DNA of 64,000 nucleotides from Melghirimyces thermohalophilus. GTDB lineage: Bacteria > Bacillota > Bacilli > Thermoactinomycetales > DSM-45169. The DNA lies in contig NZ_FMZA01000004.1 of the NCBI RefSeq assembly GCF_900102685.1, positions 1 to 64,000 of the forward strand, read 5' to 3'. The notes below the pieces were generated by a model. It did no database searches. It was given only the letters and a program-made list of their open reading frames with translations, and was not told the DNA's origin. The position numbers and the translations under genes are program-made. Of the stretch, positions 27,455 through 35,044 are shown piece after piece (the stretch's first letter is position 1; each line of letters begins with the position of its first letter).

Positions 27455-28150
27455 TTACTGAGGACTTCTTTTAGAAACCTTAAAATAGCTTGGAAACTGT
27501 TGAGTCAATTTTTCCTTATCGATCACAACGCGTGTCAGGTGTTCATGCATCTTGGCTTCTGCCGCAGCCGCATCTCGTTTTTTTATACAGGTTACAAGAT
27601 CGCGGTGCTGTTCAACAATGTCATCCCAATTGTAGTCCGCCACCAGGCGCAAGACACGAACCCGCTTAAAATCCATATTCATCTGCTGAATAGCCGCCCA
27701 CACCCGTGACTTTCCACAACCGGAAAAAATCGTCTGGTGAAATTGTTCATCCAAGGAAAAAATCTGCCGTTCATCCCTCTTCTGTCGATAAAGCGACTGC
27801 ATGTTGAGATTCCAATCCAACTCCATCAATTTTTCTTCCGGAAACGACTTACAAGCGAGTTTTACCACCGCAGTCTCCAAATGTTCCCGCATAAATCGAG
27901 CTTCCTCCACCAGGGAGAGATCAATCAAAGAGACTCGCGTGCCCTTTTGCGGATAAATCTCCAGCAACTCTTCCCGAGCCAGTTGCTGAAAAGCCTCGCG
28001 TACCGGCGTCCGGCTTACCTCCATTCGCTCCGAGATCTCCTTCTCCGAAATCAATTGACCCGGTTCCAGCTTCAATTGGAGGATCTCCTCATACAACCGT
28101 TGATACACCGAGTCCCGCGTACTTATATGCGCTTTCCATCCAGCTTGCAA
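27455..28150 (-). CDS. GntR-family regulator with FCD domain
   Basis: Repressor of the FadR subfamily of GntR regulators, 231 residues. A winged helix at residues 13-75 (YEEILQLKLEPGQLISEKEISERMEVSRTPVREAFQQL) is followed by an all-helical FCD ligand domain with EARFMREHLE, LDEQFHQTIF and EHRDLVTCIKKRDAAAAEAKMHEHL, whose His residues commonly bind a metal that holds a sugar acid. It is the first gene of the sugar acid operon and probably represses it. Start is TTG 28150 after GAGGTG. A 22-bp palindrome at 28184-28205 is its likely operator. Confidence 0.9.
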   Translation of the reverse strand: MQAGWKAHISTRDSVYQRLYEEILQLKLEPGQLISEKEISERMEVSRTPVREAFQQLAREELLEIYPQKGTRVSLIDLSLVEEARFMREHLETAVVKLACKSFPEEKLMELDWNLNMQSLYRQKRDERQIFSLDEQFHQTIFSGCGKSRVWAAIQQMNMDFKRVRVLRLVADYNWDDIVEQHRDLVTCIKKRDAAAAEAKMHEHLTRVVIDKEKLTQQFPSYFKVSKRSPQ

Positions 28151-28183
28151 AGGCTTTCACCTCACCTGCTTTTACAATAACAT

Positions 28184-28205
28184 ACTAGCATACTTGTATG
28201 GTAGT
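28184..28205. promoter_or_regulatory. 22-bp palindromic operator upstream of the gntR gene
   Basis: ACTAGCATACTTGTATGGTAGT is a near-perfect inverted repeat, with mismatches only at one symmetrical pair and the centre. It stands 34 bases upstream of the TTG start of the GntR gene and so in its promoter region. Autoregulation of the whole eight-gene operon is the natural reading. Confidence 0.75.
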
Positions 28206-28271
28206 GGGAACAGTCTGGTAAGTTCGACCACGAATATGATACACCAGGTCATCGCTTCCTGCTGTAAAACA

Positions 28272-28309
28272 AACAAACGGACCGTGGGCTACGGTCCGTT
28301 TGTGGTAGG
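28272..28309 (-). terminator. terminator after the gbsB gene
   Basis: Hairpin with arms ACAAACGGACCGT and ACGGTCCGTTTGT, followed on the minus strand by TTGTTTT. It ends the gbsA-gbsB transcript just before the gntR control region. Confidence 0.88.
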
Positions 28310-28312
28310 CTG

Positions 28313-29518
28313 TTAGTCCAGAGTGGATTCTTCTAAACCGAGGCAACGACGATAGATCCATTTGTATTCTTCGGGGCTTTTGATGATGCGGGGGTTACCG
28401 AAGGTTTGCGGATCGTCGAAGGCTGCCTGGGCGTAGCGATCAATCTCATCCGGGTTGACCCCTTGTTCCCGCAAAGTGGGAATGTTCAGTTCACGTACCA
28501 GGTTTTCCACTTCCCGTACGGACGCCTTGGCCGCTTCCTCAGTGGACAAACCTTCCACGTTGACACCTAACGCTTGTGCGATCCGGGCAAATTTTTCCGG
28601 AGCCCCCATCCAGTTGTACTCCATCACAGCCGGCAGCATGGCGGAGACACACTGACCGTGCATCACCGGCACCATCCCACCTAAGGTCTGGGCCATCGCG
28701 TGAGCAGCGCCCGCAGAATCACTGCCATAGGAGAGTCCAGCCAGCATGGCGGCCTGAGCCATACCGTAGCGGGCTTCGATGTCGTTTCCGTTAGCGTAGG
28801 CCCGTCGGATATACTTGGCCGCATACTCAATCGCCAAGAGGGCCACCGCATCGGTGATCGGTTGGGATTGATGCATGGTGAAACATTCGATAGCGTGGGA
28901 AATGGCATCCACCCCGGTGGCGGCAGTGATGTGGGCCGGCATCGACAGGTGCAGCTCCGGGTCGATAATAGCCAGGTGAGCCGGGATCAGCGGTCCGCCG
29001 ACGTTAAATTTGATTTCCCGAACCGGATCTTTAATCACTGCCCATTGGGTCACTTCAGAGCCGGTCCCGGCGGTGGTGGGAATCGTGGTCAAGGGCGGGA
29101 TCCGTTTTTCCAAAGGCTTGCCGTCGTCCGAAGCTTCGTAGGTGATCAGCGGCTCCGGATGAACCGCTTCCACCCCGATCGCTTTGGCGGTATCCATGGA
29201 GCTGCCCCCGCCGATGGCAACGAGGCCGTCACAGCCTTGCTCCTTAAAGATGCGACTCCCTTTGGCTACCAGCTCCGTATCCGGTTCCCCTTCAATTTCG
29301 TTAAAGATATGAACATCCATACCTGCATCCCGCAGCGATTTTTCGATGGGATCGATAATACCAGAGGTATAGATACCCTTATCGGTCACGATCATTGCTT
29401 TGGTCACACCCAGTTCCCGGATTTCATCGGCCACCTGTTTCGAGGCACCGATCCCGGAAACCACCTTGGTCGGCATCACAAATTGGGTCAGATCCATCAT
29501 CTGTTCGAAACGCATCAT
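28313..29518 (-). CDS. gbsB: iron-type (group III) alcohol dehydrogenase, choline dehydrogenase GbsB-like
   Basis: NAD-dependent metal alcohol dehydrogenase of 401 residues that in this context oxidises choline to betaine aldehyde. Family features: GIGASKQVADEI near residue 22, the nucleotide loop GGGSSMDTAKAIG, TTAGTGSEVTQWAVI, and the metal-ligand region HAIECFTMHQSQP with later His residues. The gene directly follows the betaine aldehyde dehydrogenase gbsA, and a GbsR-type regulator is divergent, the same set as in B. subtilis. Choline specificity is therefore an inference from context plus family. Adjacent ATGs at 29518 and 29515 follow GGAGTG. Confidence 0.88.
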   Translation of the reverse strand: MMRFEQMMDLTQFVMPTKVVSGIGASKQVADEIRELGVTKAMIVTDKGIYTSGIIDPIEKSLRDAGMDVHIFNEIEGEPDTELVAKGSRIFKEQGCDGLVAIGGGSSMDTAKAIGVEAVHPEPLITYEASDDGKPLEKRIPPLTTIPTTAGTGSEVTQWAVIKDPVREIKFNVGGPLIPAHLAIIDPELHLSMPAHITAATGVDAISHAIECFTMHQSQPITDAVALLAIEYAAKYIRRAYANGNDIEARYGMAQAAMLAGLSYGSDSAGAAHAMAQTLGGMVPVMHGQCVSAMLPAVMEYNWMGAPEKFARIAQALGVNVEGLSTEEAAKASVREVENLVRELNIPTLREQGVNPDEIDRYAQAAFDDPQTFGNPRIIKSPEEYKWIYRRCLGLEESTLD

Positions 29519-29542
29519 CCCTGCATCACTCCTTCAAAAGAT

Positions 29543-31015
29543 TTACTTAAACCAGTTCATCGGTTGCGGATTCAGATTGTGGAAAATGTGTTTCTGCTCG
29601 GTGTATTCTTCCAGCCCGGTTTTGCCCAATTCCCGGCCGATCCCCGATTGCTTGTAGCCACCCCAGGGAGCCTGCGGGAAATAAGGGTGGAAATCGTTGA
29701 TCCAGACCGTTCCCATCCGCAATTGGCGACTGACCCGCTCCGCCCGGCTCAGGTCTTGGGTCCATATCGCTCCCGCCAGGCCGTAAATGGAGTCATTGGC
29801 CAAGCAAACCGCTTCTTCCTCGGTCCGGAAGGTTTCGATAGTCAGGATGGGACCGAAGGTTTCCTCCTGCACGATGCGCATGCTCGCATCGCAACCGTCA
29901 AAGATCGTCGGCTCCACAAAGAATCCTTTTTCAAACTCGGGACCTTCCGGACGTTTACCACCGATCAGCAAACGAGCCCCTTCCTTCTTCCCGATCTCGA
30001 TATATTTCTCCACCTTGGCCCGATGCTCTTCGGAGATAAGCGGACCCATCTGGGTGGACGCATCAAAGCCATTACCCAGTTTGATCCTTTTCACCCGCTT
30101 CACCAGCTCTTCCACCAGCTGATCGTGCAAGCTTTCTTCCACGATCAGGCGAGCGCCTGCGGAGCAGACTTGTCCAGCATGGAAGTACACGGCGTTCAGC
30201 GCGTAATCCACCGTCGTCTCAAAGTCGCTGTCGGCAAAAATCACATTGGGGTTCTTTCCCCCCAACTCCAGAGCGATCTTTTTTACGTTGTTGGCGGCTG
30301 CACGCATAATCGTCTTCCCGGTTTCAATCCCACCGGTAAAGGAGATCAAGTCCACCTGATCGGACTCGGACAACTCCGCTCCCACCGAGGCCCCGGGACC
30401 GGTCACAACATTGACCACCCCGTCCGGGAAACCGACCTCATCCATCAGTTCCGCAATTTTAAGGGAGGTCAGCGGTGTGATTTCACTCGGCTTCAGGACC
30501 ATGGTGCAACCGGCTGCCAATGCCGGCGCCAGCTTCCAAGCGGCCTGGAGCAAGGGGTAGTTCCAAGGTGTAATCATCCCACAGACCCCAACCGGCTCCC
30601 GAACCACCTTACTGACGGCATCGGGTATGGGGGGCTCCACCGCTTCTCCGCCATCTTTATCTGCCAGTCCGGCGAAGTACCGGAACACATTGGCAATATC
30701 CTCCATGTCGGCCCGGCTTTCCACTAGCGTTTTGCCTGTATCCAGGCTTTCCAGACGGGCCAACTCTTCATTGTTTTGATCAATCCGCTCCGCTACTTGA
30801 AACAGCTTTTTGCCACGGTCGGCAGCGGGCGTATGGGGCCATTCCCCACGGTCGAAGGCCTTCCGGGCGGATCGAATGGCGTACCTCACGTCTTCCCGGT
30901 CCGCCTCAGGGACAATGGCTACAACTTCCCGATTATAAGGGTTAATGATCTCCCTTATGTTACCGGATTGGGCCGGAACCCATTTCCCGTTGATATACAT
31001 CTGTTTTGATTCCAA
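29543..31015 (-). CDS. gbsA: betaine aldehyde dehydrogenase
   Basis: Oxidises betaine aldehyde to glycine betaine, the osmoprotectant. About 490 residues. The sequence follows B. subtilis GbsA closely by recognition: YINGKWVPA, SLDTGKTLVESRADMEDIANVFRYFAGLADKDGG, ITPWNYPLLQAAWK, FTGGIETGKTIM, the catalytic LELGGKNPN Glu and HAGQVCSAGARL Cys, and WINDFHPYFPQAPWGGYKQSG. TTG 31015 follows GGAGTGAG with good spacing; ATG 31000 is the alternative, while upstream in-frame ATGs lie in the operator. It is the first gene of gbsA-gbsB, with a promoter at 31069-31097 and an operator-like site at 31034-31051. Confidence 0.95.
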   Translation of the reverse strand: MESKQMYINGKWVPAQSGNIREIINPYNREVVAIVPEADREDVRYAIRSARKAFDRGEWPHTPAADRGKKLFQVAERIDQNNEELARLESLDTGKTLVESRADMEDIANVFRYFAGLADKDGGEAVEPPIPDAVSKVVREPVGVCGMITPWNYPLLQAAWKLAPALAAGCTMVLKPSEITPLTSLKIAELMDEVGFPDGVVNVVTGPGASVGAELSESDQVDLISFTGGIETGKTIMRAAANNVKKIALELGGKNPNVIFADSDFETTVDYALNAVYFHAGQVCSAGARLIVEESLHDQLVEELVKRVKRIKLGNGFDASTQMGPLISEEHRAKVEKYIEIGKKEGARLLIGGKRPEGPEFEKGFFVEPTIFDGCDASMRIVQEETFGPILTIETFRTEEEAVCLANDSIYGLAGAIWTQDLSRAERVSRQLRMGTVWINDFHPYFPQAPWGGYKQSGIGRELGKTGLEEYTEQKHIFHNLNPQPMNWFK

Positions 31016-31033
31016 AGTCCACTCACTCCATTT

Positions 31034-31051
31034 GTACAGTTTTTTCTGTAC
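31034..31051. promoter_or_regulatory. operator-like site in the gbsA leader (GbsR site 1)
   Basis: Perfect inverted repeat GTACAG-TTTTTT-CTGTAC. It lies between the gbsA -10 box and its ribosome binding site, a road-block position. Its architecture equals that of the site at 31172-31189. Confidence 0.72.
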
Positions 31052-31068
31052 GAACTGTTTCATCTGCA

Positions 31069-31097
31069 AGATTAACATTGTCTGTTTTTTATGGCAA
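31069..31097 (-). promoter_or_regulatory. promoter of gbsA-gbsB
   Basis: On the minus strand TTGCCA (31092-31097) and TAATCT (31069-31074) are exactly 17 bases apart. Transcription would start near 31062 and run into the operator at 31034-31051. Confidence 0.7.
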
Positions 31098-31132
31098 CCG
31101 TTTTTTATTCACACCTCCCAGCCTGCGGAAGT

Positions 31133-31160
31133 TTGACTTTATCTTCACCTGTGTTACGAT
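31133..31160 (+). promoter_or_regulatory. promoter of gbsR and the choline transporter
   Basis: TTGACT (31133-31138), a 16-base spacer ending in TGTGT, and TACGAT (31155-31160) form a plausible vegetative promoter. The operator-like site at 31172-31189 follows immediately, around the start of transcription. Confidence 0.6.
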
Positions 31161-31171
31161 GTGAAACGTAT

Positions 31172-31189
31172 GTACGGTTAAAACTGTAC
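31172..31189. promoter_or_regulatory. operator-like site in front of gbsR (GbsR site 2)
   Basis: GTACGG-TTAAAA-CTGTAC repeats the 6-6-6 plan of the gbsA leader site with one arm mismatch; the extended 20-mer TGTACGGTTAAAACTGTACA is almost fully palindromic. It lies just downstream of the gbsR promoter, so autoregulation is likely. Confidence 0.72.
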
Positions 31190-31261
31190 AAACCGAATTT
31201 TCCGCCCGGTCTTTTTGGGTCATACTAAGAGGGTATCTTTAACGGATTGGGGTGCGTGCTT

Positions 31262-31810
31262 ATGCAATCCTCGGAAAAAATTGAACAAGCCCGCCAGGAT
31301 TATATCGAATCCCTGGCCGAAACGATGGAAATGTATGGTTTGAGCCCATCCATGGGGAGATTGTTCGGTATCATGTTTTTCCATGACCAACCGATCACCC
31401 TGGATGAGATGAGAAGTTTAACCGGTATGAGCAAAACCAGTATGAGCACAGGCGTACGTGCGCTTTCCCAGCTCAAACTGGTACACAAAAAATGGAAAAA
31501 AGGGGTCCGTAAGGACCTGTATGAAGCGGAACATGACCAGTTTCGATCCTTCGTGGAGTTTTTTGCCCAGCTATGGGAGAAAGAGATTGAACTCAACCAA
31601 AAAACACTGCGAAAAACCGAGAGAAAGCTAAAAAACCTCTTAGATGACCCGGATGTGACCCCAGATGAAAAGGAAACTGTCAAAAGGGATCTGGAAAAAT
31701 TGCAAAACGCTAAGCGTTATTACAGCTGGCTGGAGCATTTGGTCTCTGCTTTTGAATCCGGCGAAATTTTCGATCATGTGCCGATTCCCGAGGAGTCGGA
31801 CAAATCCTGA
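31262..31810 (+). CDS. gbsR: GbsR/MarR-family choline-responsive regulator
   Basis: MarR-superfamily transcription factor of the GbsR type, 182 residues. It begins with EKIEQARQDYIESLAETMEMYGLSPSMGRLFGIMFF, then the winged helix TLDEMRSLTGMSKTSMSTGVRALSQLKLVHKKWKKGVRKDLYEAE, and ends with a long helical region (NQKTLRKTERKLKNLLDD). GbsR of B. subtilis represses choline genes and is released by choline. Here it is divergent from gbsA-gbsB and 28 bases upstream of a choline-transporter-like gene. ATG 31262 follows GGGGTG; TTG 31247 and GTG 31256 are weaker options. Confidence 0.9.
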   Translation: MQSSEKIEQARQDYIESLAETMEMYGLSPSMGRLFGIMFFHDQPITLDEMRSLTGMSKTSMSTGVRALSQLKLVHKKWKKGVRKDLYEAEHDQFRSFVEFFAQLWEKEIELNQKTLRKTERKLKNLLDDPDVTPDEKETVKRDLEKLQNAKRYYSWLEHLVSAFESGEIFDHVPIPEESDKS

Positions 31811-31838
31811 TATCACATGAAGGAGATGATGCAGACTC

Positions 31839-33473
31839 ATGGATGTTGAGATTAAGCGAAAATCCTTCTGGACCCCCGGCAAGCTAGGGATGATCGGTTT
31901 CTTTCTCGCTGTGACTTTCATCGCTGTCTACGGCGCTTATACCGGACGAGAGATCCAATGGGGAGGCGTTCTCTTTCTTCTCTTTTTCTACGCTCTCGTC
32001 TACTATATCGGCGCCGTTACCGGAGGGAAGAAAAGCAACGATCTGAAAGATATGATGCTGGCCGGCCGCAGCATGCCGATATGGGTCTCTATGTTTACCA
32101 TGGCTGCCACCTGGGTCGGGGGCGGCTATATCAACGGAACGGCGGAAGCCACCTACGCCGACGGCCTGGTATGGGCCCAAGCCCCTTGGGGATACGCCTT
32201 AAGCTTGATCATCGGCGGCGTTTTTTACGCCCGTAAAATGCGCCGCTATCGGTTTACCACCATGTTGGATCCCCTGGAAGCCCGCTTTGGAAAGCGACTG
32301 ACGGGAATTTTGTTCATCCCCGCTCTCGCCGGTGAAATTTTTTGGAGTGGCGCTATTCTGACTGCTTTGGGAACCACTTTCGGTACGATCCTCGGGCTGG
32401 ACTTCACCACATCGATTATTCTTTCCGCCGCGATCGCCATCGCTTATACGGTGGTAGGTGGACTTTGGTCCGTCGCACTCACCGATGTGCTTCAGTTCGC
32501 AATTATCATTATCGGGTTGTATCTGATCGTGCCCTATGCCCTTGGGCAGACCGGCGGACTCTCCATCACCTGGACCGAATACGTCTCCGGCATGGAGAAG
32601 ATGGGCAGCAACTACGCCCAGCTCTTCCCTCCTCTGGACGGTTGGAAGGATCCCGACTGGGGACCTTATTTCTGGAACTGGTGGGATTGCGCACTGCTGC
32701 TTATTTTCGGCGGTATCCCGTGGCAGGTTTACTTTCAACGCGTTCTCTCCTCCAGCAGTGAACGTTCCGCCATGTGGTTTTCCATTATCGCCGGTGGGTG
32801 GGCGCTGGTCGCCGCCGTTCCCGCCGTCCTGATCGGAGCGATCGGTTATACCGCCGACTGGTCGGCACTGGGACTGCAGGAACCGAAGAACGCTTCCATG
32901 ATTCTGCCCTATGTCCTTCGTTATATGACACCGGAGTGGCTGGCTGCATTGGGACTGGGTGCCCTGGCCGCTGCGGTGATGTCTTCGGTGGACTCCTCCA
33001 TTCTGTCCGCCTCTTCACTGGCATCATGGAACGTGTACCGTCCGTTAATCAAACCGAAGGCGACCGGTGAACAACTGCAGAAGATTATCAAGCGCTCTAT
33101 CATCATCGTCGGTGTTGCTGCCACCCTGATCGCCCTCAACGTGAAAAGTGTGTACGAATTGTGGTATTTGAGCAGCGATTTTGTATACTGTATCCTATTC
33201 CCGCAGTTGACGATGGCCCTCTTTTTCAAAGGCGCCAACCGCTACGGTGCGATCGCCGGCTTGATCGTCGCCTTCATCCTGCGCTTTGGCGGCGGGGAAC
33301 CGGCGATGGGAATTCCTCAATGGATCCCTTATCCGATGGTGGAAGACGGAGTCGTACTCTTCCCCTTCCGAACCTTGGCCATGGTCTCTAGCCTGATCAC
33401 TATTTATGTTGTGTCCAAGCTGACCGCGCGCATCTCGCCACCGATGCCGCTGAAAAACCTGAAAAACATCTGA
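31839..33473 (+). CDS. sodium:solute symporter resembling the high-affinity choline transporter CHT1 (SLC5A7)
   Basis: Inner-membrane sodium symporter of the SSS family, 544 residues and about 13 transmembrane helices. By recognition it shares long motifs with animal CHT1: ATWVGGGYINGTAEA, GLVWAQAPWGY, TMLDP, GGIPWQVYFQRVLSSSS, IPAVLIGAIG-like PAVLIGAIG, AAVMSSVDSSILSASS, YELWYLSSDFVYCILFPQL and FGGGEP. Such similarity plus its position directly behind gbsR, divergent from gbsA-gbsB, makes sodium-coupled choline uptake the best assignment. B. subtilis uses ABC transporters (OpuB/OpuC) with the same enzymes, so this is a different transporter for the same job. A strong terminator follows at 33480. 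Alternative: another quaternary amine such as betaine. Confidence 0.88.
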   Translation: MDVEIKRKSFWTPGKLGMIGFFLAVTFIAVYGAYTGREIQWGGVLFLLFFYALVYYIGAVTGGKKSNDLKDMMLAGRSMPIWVSMFTMAATWVGGGYINGTAEATYADGLVWAQAPWGYALSLIIGGVFYARKMRRYRFTTMLDPLEARFGKRLTGILFIPALAGEIFWSGAILTALGTTFGTILGLDFTTSIILSAAIAIAYTVVGGLWSVALTDVLQFAIIIIGLYLIVPYALGQTGGLSITWTEYVSGMEKMGSNYAQLFPPLDGWKDPDWGPYFWNWWDCALLLIFGGIPWQVYFQRVLSSSSERSAMWFSIIAGGWALVAAVPAVLIGAIGYTADWSALGLQEPKNASMILPYVLRYMTPEWLAALGLGALAAAVMSSVDSSILSASSLASWNVYRPLIKPKATGEQLQKIIKRSIIIVGVAATLIALNVKSVYELWYLSSDFVYCILFPQLTMALFFKGANRYGAIAGLIVAFILRFGGGEPAMGIPQWIPYPMVEDGVVLFPFRTLAMVSSLITIYVVSKLTARISPPMPLKNLKNI

Positions 33474-33479
33474 TAAAGG

Positions 33480-33516
33480 AAGCCCGCCTCTCAAAAATAG
33501 AGAGACGGGCTTTTCT
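33480..33516 (+). terminator. terminator after the choline transporter
   Basis: Hairpin AAGCCCG-CCTCTC ... GAGAGA-CGGGCTT followed by TTTCT. Confidence 0.9.
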
Positions 33517-33622
33517 AATAGGAACCGCTTGTCGATCCCCCCATTCTTGACTTACTATTAAAATAAGGCCAAAACTGGCATGCTCCTTCTGATCTTCCCA
33601 AACTCGGGTTGTGCATCGCGTT

Positions 33623-33641
33623 TTATCGTGAGGCACGATAA
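33623..33641. repeat. perfect 8-bp inverted repeat upstream of a small gene
   Basis: TTATCGTG-AGG-CACGATAA followed 6 bases later by a T-rich run. It could be an operator or an attenuator for the gene at 33701. Confidence 0.5.
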
Positions 33642-33700
33642 GACCCTTTCTTTTTTATATAGGATCAAGAATGAGAGGTAGCCTACAGGGAGGAGACAAC

Positions 33701-34009
33701 ATGCGTAAACTGGACATCCAGATTGAGGTCGCACGGGAACAGGACGGAATGGATAAGGAATCCTTTCACCGGGATCTGCGACAGGTGCTGGAGAAGTATT
33801 TCGTACTCAAATCCCTCCATATCCGCAAAGAGGTACATACCGTCGAAGTGGATCGGATCATTGTAAAGCCAGAAGAAGAAGAGACGGAGATTGAATGGCA
33901 AGATGTGCTCGATATCGAGCGGGAACCCCTGGTTACAGAGTTGGACTCCACCGGTAAAAACCCACAACAACCGACATCTGTCCGCCCCTCCCGAAAAAAA
34001 AGGTCCTAA
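33701..34009 (+). CDS. small acidic protein of unknown function
   Basis: Soluble 102-residue protein; I do not recognise its family. It begins MRKLDIQIEVAREQDGMDKESFHRDLRQVLEKYF, has an alternating beta pattern in the middle (SLHIRKEVHTVEVDRIIVKP) and an acidic stretch EEEETEIEW, and ends in a basic tail SRKKRS. No signal peptide or membrane helix. GGGAGGAG precedes ATG 33701, so it is almost surely translated. It stands alone between two terminators, with an inverted repeat about 60 bases upstream of its start. Confidence 0.72.
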   Translation: MRKLDIQIEVAREQDGMDKESFHRDLRQVLEKYFVLKSLHIRKEVHTVEVDRIIVKPEEEETEIEWQDVLDIEREPLVTELDSTGKNPQQPTSVRPSRKKRS

Positions 34010-34037
34010 TCTTTTCTCTCCAACTTCTTTCACGAAA

Positions 34038-34063
34038 AAACTCCCCGTATCGGGGAGTTTATC
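34038..34063. terminator. bidirectional terminator
   Basis: AAACTCCCCG-TAT-CGGGGAGTTT between two convergent genes, serving the small plus-strand gene and the minus-strand amidase gene. Confidence 0.85.
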
Positions 34064-34066
34064 ATT

Positions 34067-34846
34067 TCAGCGATAGCAGCTGGGTACCCGGTCTTCGAAG
34101 ACGGGAATCTTGTTTCGCACCCGGTCCACTTCCTCCGGATCCACTTCCACCGTGAGCACTGTTTCCTCCTCACCGGTTTCCCCCAAGATTTCTCCCCAGG
34201 GATCCACCACCATGGAGTGGCCGCAGAAGGTGTTATTCTTGTCGCTGCCGACACGATTGACGGCGATGACGATCATCTGGTTTTCCACCGCTCGAGCCTG
34301 ATTTAACAGCCGCCAGTGGTTCAGACGGGGATGGGGCCACTCGGCTGGAACAAAAAGCAACTGTGCCCCCTCCAGGGCCATAGCTCGAGTCAGTTCCGGA
34401 AAGCGCAGGTCATAACAAATCATCGATCCGGCCTGGGCACTTCCCACAGAAAACAGGGGAGCGCGGCGCTTCCCCGGCTGGAGATATTTTTCCTCCTCCA
34501 TCAGCCGGAACAGGTGGACCTTGCTATAAGCAGACAACTCTTTCCCTTCAGGAGAGAAAACGTAAGACGTGTTATAGAATCCATCATCCCGTTTTTCCGC
34601 GATCGATCCCGCCACCAACGTCACACGGTATTTTTCAGCTAGTTCCGCCAGCCAAGCGGGAAGCTTCCCCCGATCAGCGATTTCTTCCAAGCGGGAGAGA
34701 TCATACCCGGTATTCCACATCTCCGGGAGAACGACAATGTCCGGTGATTCCTGAGCCATTGTGCAATCCAGATGATCGGCCACTCGATTTTGATTCTCTT
34801 CCGGCCGACCCAAGACGATATCCATTTGCACCAAAGAAATTTTCAA
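34067..34846 (-). CDS. carbon-nitrogen hydrolase (nitrilase superfamily, omega-amidase-like)
   Basis: Cytosolic amidase of the nitrilase superfamily, 259 residues. The Glu-Lys-Cys triad is visible: VVLPEMWNTG (Glu42), YSKVHLF (Lys109) and SMICYDLRFPELTR (Cys144). The closest types by style are YafV/MtnU omega-amidases that deaminate 2-ketoglutaramate or the methionine-salvage ketoacid amide. The start is TTG 34846 after AGGAGGG. The next gene upstream on the same strand is a methionine gamma-lyase-like enzyme, which loosely supports a sulphur amino acid context, but 198 bases separate them. Nit1/NIT2-type or general amidase activity is the alternative. Confidence 0.87.
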   Translation of the reverse strand: MKISLVQMDIVLGRPEENQNRVADHLDCTMAQESPDIVVLPEMWNTGYDLSRLEEIADRGKLPAWLAELAEKYRVTLVAGSIAEKRDDGFYNTSYVFSPEGKELSAYSKVHLFRLMEEEKYLQPGKRRAPLFSVGSAQAGSMICYDLRFPELTRAMALEGAQLLFVPAEWPHPRLNHWRLLNQARAVENQMIVIAVNRVGSDKNNTFCGHSMVVDPWGEILGETGEEETVLTVEVDPEEVDRVRNKIPVFEDRVPSCYR

Positions 34847-35044
34847 CCGTAAACCCTCCTACACTTTCCATCCAGAGACACCGTACACATCATTTGCAAA
34901 TTTGTGGACGGGCTGCTCAATAATTGCGGTCTCCCGGCAGAAACCTGAGCTGACACAGGTCTAAAAAATATCTTTCTTATAGAAGCATAGGGAACCTTCG
35001 CTTTTTTAAGATAGTTCCAATATATCATTGGCGCGTTAGCCGCT

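Noticed and set aside
28700-30727. A 675-codon open frame on the plus strand opposite gbsB and gbsA.
   Set aside because: It lies antisense to two strongly recognisable enzymes, has no ribosome site, and its His/Pro/Arg-rich translation is what codon bias of the opposite strand produces.
34847-35044. Possible SAM or T-box leader before the amidase gene.
   Set aside because: The region has no S-box core strings (CTTATCAAGAG, GCAACC) and no T-box sequence.
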